64,000 bases of DNA from Sipunculus nudus (lineage: Eukaryota > Annelida > Sipuncula > Golfingiida > Sipunculidae), in contig CM049321.1 of the NCBI GenBank assembly GCA_026874595.1, forward strand, positions 19,130,979 to 19,194,978. The letters are read 5' to 3'. The number at the start of each line of letters is the position of its first letter. Position 1 is the stretch's first letter. Shown piece after piece: positions 1 through 11,920 of this stretch. The notes below the pieces were generated by a model. That model did not search any database and was not told where the DNA came from. It saw nothing but the letters and a program-made list of their open reading frames with translations. The position numbers and the translations under genes were made by a program.

Positions 1-779
1 TTTTACTTAAAAAAATATTCACAAAGAACTCATATATTATTAGGGATGTAATAAAATAAAGAAAAATTGTCATTTGTTGCCAACAACATTTAATGCTGAT
101 TCCTGAGAAACTTATGCCAGTGTTTTGAATAAGGAAATGAATAAAACTTCAGATGTCTTGGGTGCATATACAACTTCAGGAATGCTATATATAATGTTGC
201 TATTGGAGTGTTCATGCAAATTACTAAGAACATAAATGCAAATTCTTGCTGTGTTTTAAAAATTATATGCTTTGCACGTAACATATCATGTTTAGAATAT
301 TTTATAAGGAATAGATTTGTGGACACATATGTGAGCTTTTACACTTTTGCACAATATTTAGCCACATGTATTCCATTTGAGGGACATTAATTTCCTTGTC
401 ACAATGTGATTTTGTGGTCAGTCTGAGGATGCTGATATTGTTACAGTAATGACAAAATAGGCTGTCACACAAAACTGCATAATTCATGCAAAACATGCAA
501 TATGACATGAGTTCTGTGGAGTGGATTTTACCGTTAACATGCAAGTTTATGTTTGAGAGTGTGGTACTGTCCTTTTTCAGTGTAGCTCATCTCAAGTAAT
601 TAACTCTCATTTATTATCATATAATTATTTCTTGCATGCTAACTAAGCATTAAGCTCCACAAATTTAAAATTGACTCAACTATTTTCATTGACACTATAC
701 ATTCTGCAATATACCGGTATCATAAATTACCATAATCATAGATATACCATATTCAAAATTAAATATTCAGTATATATAG
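1..779. other. AT-rich non-coding stretch
   Basis: No exon, RNA gene or clear repeat is visible on either strand. The short open frames here overlap each other on both strands, lack splice context and resemble no family I know. Confidence 0.6.
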
Positions 780-1046
780 TACAGTAAAAACTGTCTCAAA
801 GACCAAATGTCTAATGAGACCACCTGTCTACTATTACCACCCTTGAGGGAACCAAGTGCATTCAGAGTAGTTAAAAATGATCTGGCTAATAAGAGCACAT
901 ATGAATTAAGACCACACTTGAGTAAACAAAGTGCATTAAGAGTAATAACTGACCTGTCTAATAAGACCACCTGTGAATTAAGACCACTTTTGGCCAGTCC
1001 CATGGGTGGTCTCTTAACACAGGTTCCACTGTTAACAGGATTTTAA
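780..1046 (+). repeat. Degenerate dispersed repeat, GACCACCTGT family, copy 1
   Basis: It opens with ACAGTAAAAACTGTCTC and carries repeated phrases such as CTAATAAGACCACCTGTGAA and GAATTAAGACCAC. A related stretch lies in reverse orientation at 38505-38645 inside a kinase intron, which marks it as a mobile repeat. The CAGTAAAAC start is like the ends of pogo/Tc1-type MITEs, but I see no clean matching terminus or target duplication, so class is uncertain. The open frames here are repeat translations. From 1047 to 1350 I see nothing more. Confidence 0.5.
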
Positions 1047-1350
1047 CTGAAGGAGTCTTGTTACTGAATGTGACTGTAAATCTTTTTATTGTCATATTGT
1101 CATGGAGAAAACTGAAACATGGTTTACTATGCATGAATTGTACCAGGAAATGTGATAAATTGCCTGGTACATTGGATGTGCATCCGTCATTGAATATCCT
1201 GATAAAACATCATGAGATTGGTTAAATATGAGACGTGAAGTAAAATTTTGTCATTATACATTGAATACTTTTTTGTCATTTTACCTTTTACTTTATTTTT
1301 CAACATGTTAGATGTATGATGGCAAAGTTTTGCTTGAAAATAATTATATA

Positions 1351-1683
1351 TGTCGAGGCCCAGATTAGAATCTGGCCCAATTTAAAACTGGGCCAGCCCA
1401 GATCAAAATTTTGATTCGGACCGGACCAGATCAAAATTCTAATCTGGGCCAGACCAGTTTTAAACTGGGCCAGCCCAGATTAAAATTTTGATCTGGGCCG
1501 GTCCAGATTAAAATCCTGTGGCGAAGCCTTCAGGATTAAATCTGGTCTGGACTGATTTGAAACTGGGCCAGCCCAGATTAGAATTTTGATCTGGGCCGGT
1601 CATGTTAACAATCCTATGGTGGACTGATTTTAAACTGGACCGGCCCAGATCAGAATCCTAATCTACTCCTAGGCTGGCTTCAA
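1351..1683 (+). repeat. Left arm of foldback element
   Basis: About 333 bp built from alternating phrases like CAGATTAAAATTTTGATCTG and TTTAAACTGGGCCAGCCCAG, each itself palindromic. It pairs with 2971-3378. Compared with the right arm it lacks one internal unit of about 73 bp near its inner end. Confidence 0.85.
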
Positions 1684-2970
1684 TTACACTATATTTAACC
1701 AGCTGGCCTTTCATCAATTCAAAGAATTTGTAAAACATTGTGAGACTGTAGGTCAATAATAATTAATATTTTATGAATTTATTTTATATTCTATGAAAAT
1801 ATCATTAGTTGGATCCTGTCATATTTATTTTTTAATATCACCTCTTATGTGAAATGTCAAATATATAATTATAAGATAATCATGTTAAACATTGGTATTT
1901 TACAGCTAAAAACTACAAATATAGCTTGCAGAACATATGCATTAATTCAACAAACTAAAACAAAATATAATCAATAATAATTAATATATATGTTACTCAT
2001 TGTTAAGCTTGTGATCCAAGACCTGTAAATTCTAAATTTTATTTGTTATGTTATTTATCATTTATCATTAGTTGGGGATTTTTGTCTGTGATCTCCCCCC
2101 CACCCCACCTTCCAGTCACCCATTAAAAAATTTGCACTTATTGTAACATTGGACCTAGAACTTATAACGTACTACATATTATTATTAAGGAAAGAAGGCC
2201 CTGAAACATCTATACAGATAGAACAGTGGGAACAATATTCACCAACTCAGCAATTTTAACTATTGAAGGTAGAGAATATTTGTATTGCAGCTTTTAACTA
2301 TATTCAATTTACATTAGTTATCAGTTAATAGATTAGCTTTTTTTATGTTATTAACTCCAAAGTGAAAACTCCACCATGTTTGTCACCCTCTGAATAAAAA
2401 TTCTAAATCCAATTTTCACTCATGTTTACCTCTATTTTTGAGGCTGACAAATGACAACAATCATATGATTTTCTCAGCTGTTGATTTTCTGCTATTGAAA
2501 ATTACAGAAATGGTATCACAAACCTCTCCCTAGCCCCATGTTATGGCACAATGTCATGCTGCTCACTCAAATGAGCATCAAGACTGATAAATTACTTCTG
2601 TTCACTTATAAATGGGTAAAGCTGGTAATTAATTATGCATGTATATATTTAATATTACACATGAAATTTTGATATTCAGAACAGAAAATTATCTCAGTTA
2701 AGTTGATAATTTTGATATTAAGTCAAGTAGATGTCTCAGAACTGACACATTCTAAACTGTGATTAATTATGGTAGTTGGTTTAGGTAAAGTTTAAATGTA
2801 AACTTGTATGCTTGAAGAATAGATGAAACCAAAGAAGCACATCACATTTGTTCATTAGCTTTTTCCTTACTAAAATATTTTAAATGATCTTGTTCATTTT
2901 GTGTGTTGTGCCCTTCAAAACGGTGTATCTGGAATAAATGTTTACTGTATTATCTGATTTAAGATGATAA

Positions 2971-3378
2971 AAATCAAGCTAGCCTAAGATTAGATTAGGA
3001 TTCTGATCTGGTTAGGCCCAGTTTAAAATCAGTCCACCACAGGATTGTAATCTTGACTAGCCCAGATTAAAATTTTGATCTGGGCCAGCCCAGTTTAAAA
3101 TCAGTCCATCACAGGATAATAAACTTAACCAGCCCAGATCAAAATTCTAATCCGGGCCAGCCCAGTTTAAAATCAGTCCAGACCAGATTTAAATCCTGAA
3201 GTCTTCACCACAGGATTTTAATCTGGACTGGCCCAAATCAAAATTTTAATCTGGGCTGGCCCAGTTTAAAACTGGTCTGGCCCAGATTAGAATTTTGATC
3301 TGGACCGGTCCAAATCAAAATTTTGATCTGGGCTGGCCCAGTTTTAAATTGGGCCAGATTCTAATCTGGGCCTCGACA
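2971..3378 (-). repeat. Right arm of foldback element
   Basis: About 408 bp, the reverse complement of 1351-1683 plus one additional internal unit of roughly 73 bp. The phrase around CCTGTGGTGGACTGATTTTA occurs twice near its inner end but once in the left arm. This suggests that arms grow or shrink by unequal exchange between internal units. Confidence 0.85.
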
Positions 3379-6202
3379 TATACATGTATATCCCCTCAAG
3401 TCATGCTGTGCTGACAACTTATTCAAGATGTATGTTGCAGAATTCATATATTCATAATTAATAATAGTTCCTTCTGTGAGAGTACTAACAGGTAAATTTT
3501 GCAGCGTTCTTGTTTATTGATAGTTTCCAATGTAAATATGTTCTGTCCCACATGGCATGTTATCAAATTAGAGGAAATTTATTAATAAACTACCTTTCAC
3601 AGGATATCACTTTCTCCCATCATCATTTAGATCGACATATATATGTAGACTCAAGCCTTGTAAACATTACAACTTTTTTGTAAAAAAAAATGACATTTAT
3701 ATTTTTCTGACAATTGTTAAGACAGTGTGGATAAAAGGTTGCCCAGTTGGAAACCAAGTATCATACATCTCCTTTCGGTTTCCTCAGCCGTGGCTTATCC
3801 TTGTTTTGGGGTACTTGCGTCATCGTGACTTGTTTTTCCGTTGACTGATGCCAGCGTCCATTGTCTACATTGATTTTCTGTACCACTGCGGGGATTGATG
3901 CATAAGACTAGTGCTTGTTGTGCAGAAAGTGTGAAAACATTGTTCAATAACCTCTCCATATCTTATGGTTGGAGTATTATTTTTAAAGCTATGGAAGAAA
4001 TGGAAAATCATGTTCCGATTAATGTAATAAGAAAGATTGGGGATATAGAACATGTGAATCAATGAATTATTTATAATTGTTCACCAATAACTGGACCAAG
4101 GCATTTCTGGAGAATTTGCTGACAAGCAGAGCTTGATAATAAATGTGTCTTAAGTGGCCTGAGACCAGGATATTTTGAACCTTGTAAGTGATCCTAACGT
4201 AGATGTATAATGGGCACTCTACAGCTCAGGATAAATAAGAGACAAGATATTTTGGAAATGTTCTGGTACCTCTTCCACAAATCCTGATATTTATATTTAT
4301 GGAAAAACAGATGATGCTAGCAGAAAAGAAACATTATATCATTGATGGTCATTTACTCATATTTAAATTTCAATCTTCAACTATTACCAGAACAATATTT
4401 TTAAAAAATATATATAATGTATTAATATAGAAACAGATGCTCATGATGATTTCATGTAGGTTCTGTCGTAGAAAGTGCCTCCTACTATACATCATGGACC
4501 TAACTTATAAAATTAATGGTTACACTAGTTTTATCACTTGCCGAGTAAGCTTAGTTTAAGTGATGTCATGCCATGGATACAAGTCTGGTAATTAGCATAT
4601 ACCACCTAATGTTATGGCTGTTTTATCAGGGGATGTGTGCGAGTAGAACACACATCGGCTGCTTTGTTAGACCACTAGTGCTGTGACAGTAATGGCAGTT
4701 TTCTTTGGAAGAAGAGATTCCCAATTTCCTTAAGAAACAAAAATCAATACCCTCATAGAGACACAATCAGCAGAAATTAAGATGAAGTTCAGATAAAATG
4801 CAAGTTTCTAAACAGGGTCAGCATCCATGGTACTTGTTATAACTGACTAATAATGAAAAATTAAAAAAAAAATTTTTTTCTGGAGGTCATATTACTGACC
4901 TCGAAGGTCACAGTAAAAAACGCAAATATTGTAATCCAGGGTTTAATGACCCTTGATGTATTTATTTTTGTGACCAGCTGCCTGACTTCCTGACAAAGCA
5001 GCTGATCTTCAAATTAATTTCAGGATTTATTACTCAAGAATTGGTGAAACCATAACTCAGCTGCCTTAACATTATTAATATTTCAGGTGACAAGAGTAGC
5101 ATGAAGACAATCTTTGTCTTATTTGTAACAATTAGCCATTTTTTTTTCTCCTTTTTAGTTGATAAATTTAATTGAGAATGAATCGAATTAAACTCAAAGG
5201 AACAAATATATAATATATATTTCATAATAAAACATATATAATAAAACAAAATAACCTAATATTTCATATAATCATGTCTCTCCTGTAATTTGACTGTATG
5301 TATCCATCAGTGTATATGCAGCCTTGTCACAGCATACTTTTCCTTATTAATTGTCTTTATTTACTTTTATTGCAACTTGTGATCACAAGGTTTATGCAGT
5401 GACCTTGATATGGATTACGATACCATAAAATAGACAAAGAAACTAATTAATTTGTCTTATGTAAGCATTTTGGACAGGAAGGTGGTATGATCACTGGTTT
5501 CGCTTTCAATATAGTATATTAATAGTGTGTTACCTTAGTATTTTTACAATTTAATGTTCAGTCAAGAATGTTAATTGCCAGAAAGGCAGGTAAGCATTGT
5601 GTGTTGAATGGTATTATATATAAATATTTTTATATATTCATATATCATTACATGTTTTTATTATTAGTTCATAAGATATCATATCCAGGGCTAGCTTTAC
5701 TTTAGCATTTTATTTGTCAGTCTTTTTATGGTACTACAAAGAATCCAATGAATAGCAGGTGGTTTTGGCAGGATAGTTAATATGCAGCTCGCATGAGAAC
5801 CAGTCGGTGTAACTTTTAACGAGTCAGTCACAGGCATCGGGGGTAAGCAGACGAGCATCTCCCCGACCAGGATCGTGCACTCTACGATCAGACAAAACTC
5901 TTACCTCATACAACTGAGACAGACAGACAATCGTGTCAGACCAGATCAGGTTTTCAGTGCAAATGACTTAGTGTTCTCGTACCTCTCATTCTGGAGAAAT
6001 ACCATTTGAATCAAGCAAGAATGCATTACACTGGATCCAAGACACCATGTTGTACATGCTTCTATGGAAAGAGTAACCCATCTTGTAATGCCCTGCTGTT
6101 AGCTTAATAAATTTTGCCTACTCTGCTGTGGACAGATATTTCTTTGAAGGCTGACTTTTGCTTTGGCAATTCTTGGAAGCCAGAAGGAAGAAGAAAATCA
6201 TT
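3379..6202. other. Non-coding stretch, possible upstream flank of a gene
   Basis: AT-rich DNA with no exon or repeat that I can define. The part from about 5780 to 6010 is less AT-rich and contains a donor-like GGGGTAAGCAG near 5840. It could be a 5' UTR exon or promoter for a transcript running towards 6631, but no motif proves this. Confidence 0.35.
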
Positions 6203-6612
6203 AGAAGGAGTATCCAGAAACACTGCTGACTTTGAAGATCTGTAGATGGAGTATCCAGAAACATTCTTGACTCAATTAGGAATATCAAGAATACTGCTGA
6301 CTTGAAAGGGAATATCTAGAAACACTGCAGACTTTCAAAATCTGTAGATGGAGTATCCAGAAACATTCCTGACTTAAAAGGAATTTCCAGAAACCTTGCT
6401 GACTTAAAAAGGAATATCTAGAAACACTGCTGACTTTCAAAATCTGTAGAAGGAGTATCCAGAAACATTCCTGACTTAAAAAGGAATATCCAAAAACATT
6501 CCTGACTTAAAAAGGAATATCCAGAAACATTCTTGACTTAAAAAGGAATATCCAAAAACATTGCTGACTTAAAAAATCTGAAGGAGTATATCTAGAAACA
6601 ATATTGACTTCA
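6203..6612 (+). repeat. Minisatellite, ~31-bp unit
   Basis: About a dozen degenerate units with the core GGAATATCCAGAAACATT followed by CCTGACTTAAAA. Some units instead carry an inserted phrase around AAATCTGTAGATGG, giving a second unit type. The array stops just before the pyrimidine tract of a candidate acceptor site at 6630. Confidence 0.85.
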
Positions 6613-6630
6613 TGTTCTTTATCTTTTCAG

Positions 6631-6671
6631 CACTGTCCAGAGAAGATGTGATTCCAGAGAGAGACTCAGAG
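6631..6671 (+). CDS. Candidate 5' coding exon of the CDK14-type gene (weak)
   Basis: A strong acceptor (TTCTTTATCTTTTCAG) precedes 41 nt that end at a donor-like GAG/GTCAGT. Read with two leading bases, the exon is open and gives LSREDVIPERDSE. It ends in phase 0, exactly the phase at which the first certain kinase exon (33976) begins. CDK14-type proteins have a poorly conserved N-terminal extension, so similarity cannot confirm it. The implied intron is 27.3 kb and 41 nt is short, so chance is quite possible. Confidence 0.25.
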
Positions 6672-6999
6672 GTCAGTCTGTTTGTTATCTCTTCATTTAA
6701 ATTTTATATAAAAAAATTAGAATATAAGATAAGATGTTATGACAGATAATTTTTCTAATCACATATTATTGTGAAGTATGTTGCATGATGGTATGTATAG
6801 TAGATATGGTGATTGACTTCCTGAATGCAAGTTGGTGGTGTATAAGAGTCTAGTCCTGTTTGATGACAGATCTGTACAACACCTGTGCCCTATACTAAAC
6901 CAGGCCATAATCTTGAAATTGGTTTTCTGACAGTTTTGAATTTTTGTAGTCAGTGTTAGCATTTTATGATAAATCAGATATAACTTGCATTGGTAAAAG

Positions 7000-7190
7000 A
7001 TATAACAGTATGTTGTGTTTCATTTGATGATAAAAAGCATATTGTTGTTGCCTTTTTGTTCGCGAGGGTTTTAATTTCACGATATTCGCGAATGGGAATT
7101 AATGACGAAAATGAAACCCTCGGGATTAATTGGCCAATTGAGTATGTCCTTCGAATTAAGTATAGCCAGTACTTGTATGGGAATTGGTTA
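7000..7190. repeat. Hairpin MITE-like repeat (GCGAGGGTTT family)
   Basis: CGAGGGTTTTAATTTC at about 7062 faces GAAAATGAAACCCTCG near 7108, forming an imperfect hairpin. Related phrases (GAGGGTTTCATATTTGCGAT, CCCTTGCAAACAAAAAGGCA) occur near 51405-51500, with weaker relatives near 38300-38365, 14890-14975 and 41890-41995. The ORFs here on both strands are mirror translations of the hairpin. Confidence 0.5.
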
Positions 7191-7199
7191 GAACAGTGA

Positions 7200-10097
7200 G
7201 AAATTTTATAATAAGTTTCATCCATGCAGCTATAGGGAAAACGTTCCCTGAAATTTGAACTAAACTACCTGCCAGTGTGCTATGTGTTTCGGCCCATCAT
7301 TATATGAGAAGAATATCACTAATTCATGACTTATTCTCATTTTTTAAGCCTTTAAACTCCAATACCGCCTTGGCGGGCGCACGGTTTGTCACAGGCTTAG
7401 AATTCAAAGACGCCCGCCAGGGCGCGCTAAAGCCCATTTTACATACCCGTATTTGGAGCAAGTTTTGGGGGTGAAATATCTATTGTCATCTATCATATTT
7501 GTACTTAAATGAAAGAGCAGAACGTCAAGAGTTGTTCTAACATGTGACCAAGATCCAAACTGGCACGGACGCCGACTTGTTGGAAAAAAATAAAATGATT
7601 GACTTTCACTCACGTGGCCTTGTTACGTGGGCCCTGGTAACATGTCACCTGCGAGAGTAAAATCAGACACTTACGCTAAATTCATCAGAAATCGGTAAAT
7701 CACTAAATGTTGGCTATCAATTCCAGTGAGAAAACCAAGTGCAATGTGTTTACAGAGTTAACTTCCGTTAAATATTTCCAAGATCATATATTATCCCTTT
7801 TTTTATTGGTTTAACTTGTGACCAATGATCGCCGTCCGACTGACTGACGCGTTTGACAGACACCACGCACGTGATCTGAGTGACCTCCTAATTGTGTCAT
7901 GTAATGGCACTGGAAAACCATGTTTTAACGATATCATATAATAAGATGAGTATTTATTTTAAATATTAACATATTTTCATAAATAAAAATCGAAGATACT
8001 GTCATATATCATGTCGTATATATATGTGATGTCTGATTGTTTACTAGTGATCATTTCTATGCCAAACATTCTATGTACAATCGTTATCGGGCACAATCGG
8101 ATGTGCACAAGAACTGTCAATCATTCTAAGAGACTTTATGAATTGAAAATAAAATTGATACCGTCTTAACTTAGAAAGAGCCAGATAATTTATGGATATA
8201 GTTAATTTTCCAGTGTAAAATATAATGATAATATACTTCATGAAATATTGATGTAATTATTATACGACGTACGTGGAACTGCACGCTTACACCCAGATCC
8301 TTGAATATGTAAGACAAGACAGTAAGTGACTTATACGCTTGAACAAATATGTATTAATACGGTTTCAACACATACTGAACAGATTTTACAAATTTGTATA
8401 TGTGTAGTACTTTCTGTATATGTATAGGCTACATGTGTACGTTCACGTGTGGGCGCTTTTGTGTGTGCATGTGTGTGTATATAGCCCTATATATATATAC
8501 ACATGTATATAGTATGTGCGTATTATAATTTTCATTAGTGATTGAAAAAAGCACTGTCACTGCCAGTGAAACAGATTTTGGGAGGAGCTGCAAAACATCC
8601 TTAAATATATATGGCACAAAGCAAATAAAATTATAAAACTATAACCTTTTATATTATGAATTGAAGTAAATAATTTTTTTTGGTAATACATGTTTGCCTA
8701 TAACAGGCTATTCATTGTTGTAAGGAATAGTACTGCGTTAAATGTTTGTACCTTTTAAACATAAAATCTTACCACTAATACCAGAACTTATAACTCCTTT
8801 TTACATTTCATCCATGTCAATTTCTCAAATCGGTTTCATTCGCTGCCTATATTCATAAAAAATACAAAGTGTATACCGCAGACCGCCTGCATATATATCG
8901 CATATACCGTGCGCCCGGTATAAACGCCGCTTTATATTGATATCGCTCTCAAAACCAAGTCACCGTGCATGCATGGCCCAGGGATTAAATATGGAAAATG
9001 TGTCTTGGTCATGATAATCCTTTAAAGTCATACGGCGGAGTCAGTCTCAGTCATGATACATGCAGGACAAATGAATAAAATGCATATATATATAGTGATG
9101 GTGACACAGTGAAAGTAAAATATAAAGACCGAAGATGCGGACTTTCGATAGGCTATGCATGCGCATGGTGTATTCAAAATGACGAAAAACCATGCAGGTG
9201 GACAAATTAGACTGAAATATAATTGTACCTTTCCATTGCTGTAAGATAAGATTTAAAAGACGCAGGTATACAAATATATCTATATTGCAAAATGTTTGAT
9301 GGCTTTGTCTCAAACTTGCCCCTTTCGAAGACCTAAAATATCACAAGGTGTCGGCTTCTATTTTTACCCACCCGACCTTGTCATTTTCACGTTTGATTGA
9401 CAGTTTTATTAGCACACGGAAATTTTCTTATCACACAGAAGATTTTAGCGGAAAGACAGCACACATCATGTGGCCAACCAGGCAGGGATTCAGAGTGGAA
9501 ATTACTACTTTAAATTGGCACCTATTACATTAATCAACAAAGGATATCATTTACGATGTTCGGGAACCGAACGACATGTATAAATGCAAGGTGTAGGTCA
9601 TGGTCCGCGTCTCTACAGCTGACGGGACTGGTGAATACAAAATAAATAAATAAACAAACACCCAAGGGATCATAACTTATTAGAAGTTTTTGGAACATTC
9701 CAGGCGCTTCTTTAGAATTATTGAATTGTTGCTGCATGTTGTTTTATGATTAACTGGAACTCTGCATCTCCGTGAAATCACCACCTTGCAGCCTGGGGAG
9801 ACCGCATGCATTCCTGCTGAAGCTGAAGTTTTATCAGCAGTGCATGACTTATGCATTCTGACTATATGAAGGCTTAAATGTACAAAGTTGCATACGGAGG
9901 TTACCAGATTAGATATATGATTTGAAGTTAGGTCTCATGTATACATCTGGTTAACCAAGGAATTGTGCGTCTCAAAATTATTAAATAAATTTCCTACTTT
10001 TCTTCAAGTGAAGTTGAATTGAATAAATGTAATTATATATTATATTTCCATTTTATATTAATTTCATAACGTAATTATGCTTCATTTAAATGTCACT
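7200..10097. other. Non-coding stretch
   Basis: I see no gene. Short CA/TG and TA runs lie around 8455-8515. Short ORFs exist on both strands with no splice or family support. Confidence 0.5.
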
Positions 10098-10243
10098 GAA
10101 ATAAAGTGCAAATTGAAGACCTGGATAAGTAAGTGCATAAAGATATGTACGTGCAATTTTCCTCTAAGATGAAATAAAGTGCAAATTGAAGACCTGGATA
10201 AGTAAGTGCATAAAGATATGTACGTGCAATTTTCCTCTAAGAT
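10098..10243 (+). repeat. Tandem duplication of a 73-bp unit
   Basis: Two essentially identical 73-bp copies start at 10098 and 10171, running from GAAATAAAGTGCAAATTGAA to CCTCTAAGAT. The absence of visible divergence implies a recent slippage or unequal-exchange event. Confidence 0.95.
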
Positions 10244-10696
10244 ACCAGAATGTACTGCTATGAAATCATAGTAACTAGGCATAATTTTGATAGGCATTGT
10301 TGGACATACGTATGCCTATATATTTGAATAACATAACATACATTAAAATGTACTGTGAAAAACATGTTTCTTTGGTGTTACTTCACAGTTTAGTATCGTT
10401 TTCCCACGTTTATAAACTTTGGTATTATGTGCATTATCCCAATAGCACATTTTAAAAACACCTTTCCAACAATAAAAAATATTGGTTTTCCGTTATTTTA
10501 TATTCTTGTTAATAACGATTTGTTAACATTAATGTGCATATATATTATATATGTAATGAATTATTGTTCTACTATCTAAGTACTATCAGTACGTGTTCTC
10601 GTTGTTTCTGATCCCTGGGGGAAAGAATCCCTTCTAATGCATATACATATATTGCATGACGTGAAAGGATGTTTCCAGGTAACTCCAACAAACAAC

Positions 10697-10724
10697 CCCC
10701 CCCCCCCCCCCCAAAAAAAAAAAA
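10697..10724. repeat. Poly-C then poly-A homopolymer tract
   Basis: A C run followed directly by an A run. The proline- or glycine-rich ORFs crossing it are translation of this tract. Confidence 0.9.
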
Positions 10725-10774
10725 GAATAATTCGACCGCCAGTCGGCACTGCATCGCATGATGCCTCTTATAAT

Positions 10775-10862
10775 AAACACGCCAGACTAAGTCACGTGAA
10801 CCTTGTCCATTTAAAAAACTTTACAAAGTAAACACGCCAGACCCAGTCACGTGAACCTTGCC
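10775..10862 (+). promoter_or_regulatory. Duplicated 55-bp segment with two CACGTG E-boxes
   Basis: AAACACGCCAGAC followed two bases later by AGTCACGTGAACCTTG occurs at 10775 and again at 10830. Each copy contains a palindromic CACGTG E-box, the core bound by bHLH-zip factors (MITF/TFE, USF, MYC classes). The surrounding 10730-11170 is richer in CpG than its neighbours. Regulatory function is inference; no transcription start can be identified. Confidence 0.4.
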
Positions 10863-11179
10863 GATGTAAAAGTAGACGCGATTGGGTGAGAAAAGTTTGC
10901 AGCGTCAGTGCGTCATCGCTGGCTGAGGGATGACGCGGTTGAATTGGACCATTCAGGAAAGAAACCCAAACAGACGTATCGTCTTGCATCTTAATTGCCC
11001 AGTAAAAGTTTTAATTTATTTTTATTTTTCCGTTATATTGACTAGATAGATTAATCCTGCGACTAAAGTCCGCAAAACCGCGTCATTAATGTACCTTGTG
11101 TGCTACACATTGCTGAATTCACTCATTATCGCTCAATCACCGTCAGCCGCGAAGGGGCGGGTACTTCAAAAGAAATTGC

Positions 11180-11650
11180 ATGGATACCCTCAATTAGGAA
11201 AATAACAGTTTTCACAAGTGTAAGACATATTTGTTTTGATTTTTATTTCAAATTTTAGTACATTTGCACTGTTTATAATGGGAAAGATTTGGATATATCA
11301 ACGTTTATTAAGGCTAATCGTTGATTGAACCAAGTGCACACCTGTTTACCTGTCGTACCTGGATTTTTACCTGTGAAGATAAACGCGACAGACCAACTAA
11401 ACAGCAATTTTATTATTGCATGAAATGTAAACAAACAGAGTAGACACAATTTTCCAGATTTTATTTTATAATCAGTCGGCGATTTGTTTTTGCCTGCACA
11501 TGTTAAAATATATTAATTTGACATAAAAAGGTATATTACAGGTAACCAGATAATTTGTGCATTTTACACCCATAAATTATATATTTTGCACATTGGACAA
11601 AAGTAAATAGTTTTTATTGCGATGTTCCTTATAACAAGTGCAATATATAA
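11180..11650 (+). repeat. Degenerate ~365-bp tandem array, left part
   Basis: It shares phrases with 13504-14700, such as ATTACAGGTAACCAGATAAT followed by a CATAAATT..TTTTGCACATTGGAC-like segment, and multiple ACCTG/CAGGT motifs. It is the left remnant of one array, separated from the rest by the element at 11653-13503. Confidence 0.65.
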
Positions 11651-11697
11651 TTGTATCCGCCAAAACAGAGTTTTGCGGATACTATGTTTTCAGCTGG

Positions 11698-11698
<1 letters not shown>

Positions 11699-11752
<54 letters not shown>
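11699..11752 (+). repeat. (CCG)n microsatellite
   Basis: About 18 uninterrupted CCG triplets inside the element's left region. The polyproline and polyglycine ORFs on the two strands are this microsatellite. Confidence 0.97.
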
Positions 11753-11920
11753 GTAGGTGTCCGGAGAACTCCTCCGTAACCGCTGGGCGGAATTTTCCGA
11801 AACCCGGGATTATGTTCGGGTCACATGTGAACTGCTGCGCCCCGATTTTGTTTTGACCTCTGACCTTTCCTTTGCGCTCTGCGTCCGTTTGTGCGTCTGT
11901 TTCCACACATAAACCCACAT

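Larger units (their letters stand above)
1351..3378. mobile_element. Foldback element with long terminal inverted repeats (2.03 kb)
   Basis: The sequence starting TGTCGAGGCCCAGATTAGAA at 1351 returns as its reverse complement ending CCTCGACA at 3378. The arms match over hundreds of bases with scattered substitutions. Both flanks read TATA next to the element, compatible with a TA or TATA target duplication, although TATA is palindromic and so weak evidence. The middle (about 1684-2970) is AT-rich and has no usable ORF, so the element must be non-autonomous. The overall form, long internally repetitive arms around a unique core, is that of foldback transposons. Confidence 0.85.

Noticed and set aside
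11638-11918. Polyproline / polyglycine ORFs
   Set aside because: Translation of a (CCG)n microsatellite inside a non-autonomous element; no conserved flanking domain.
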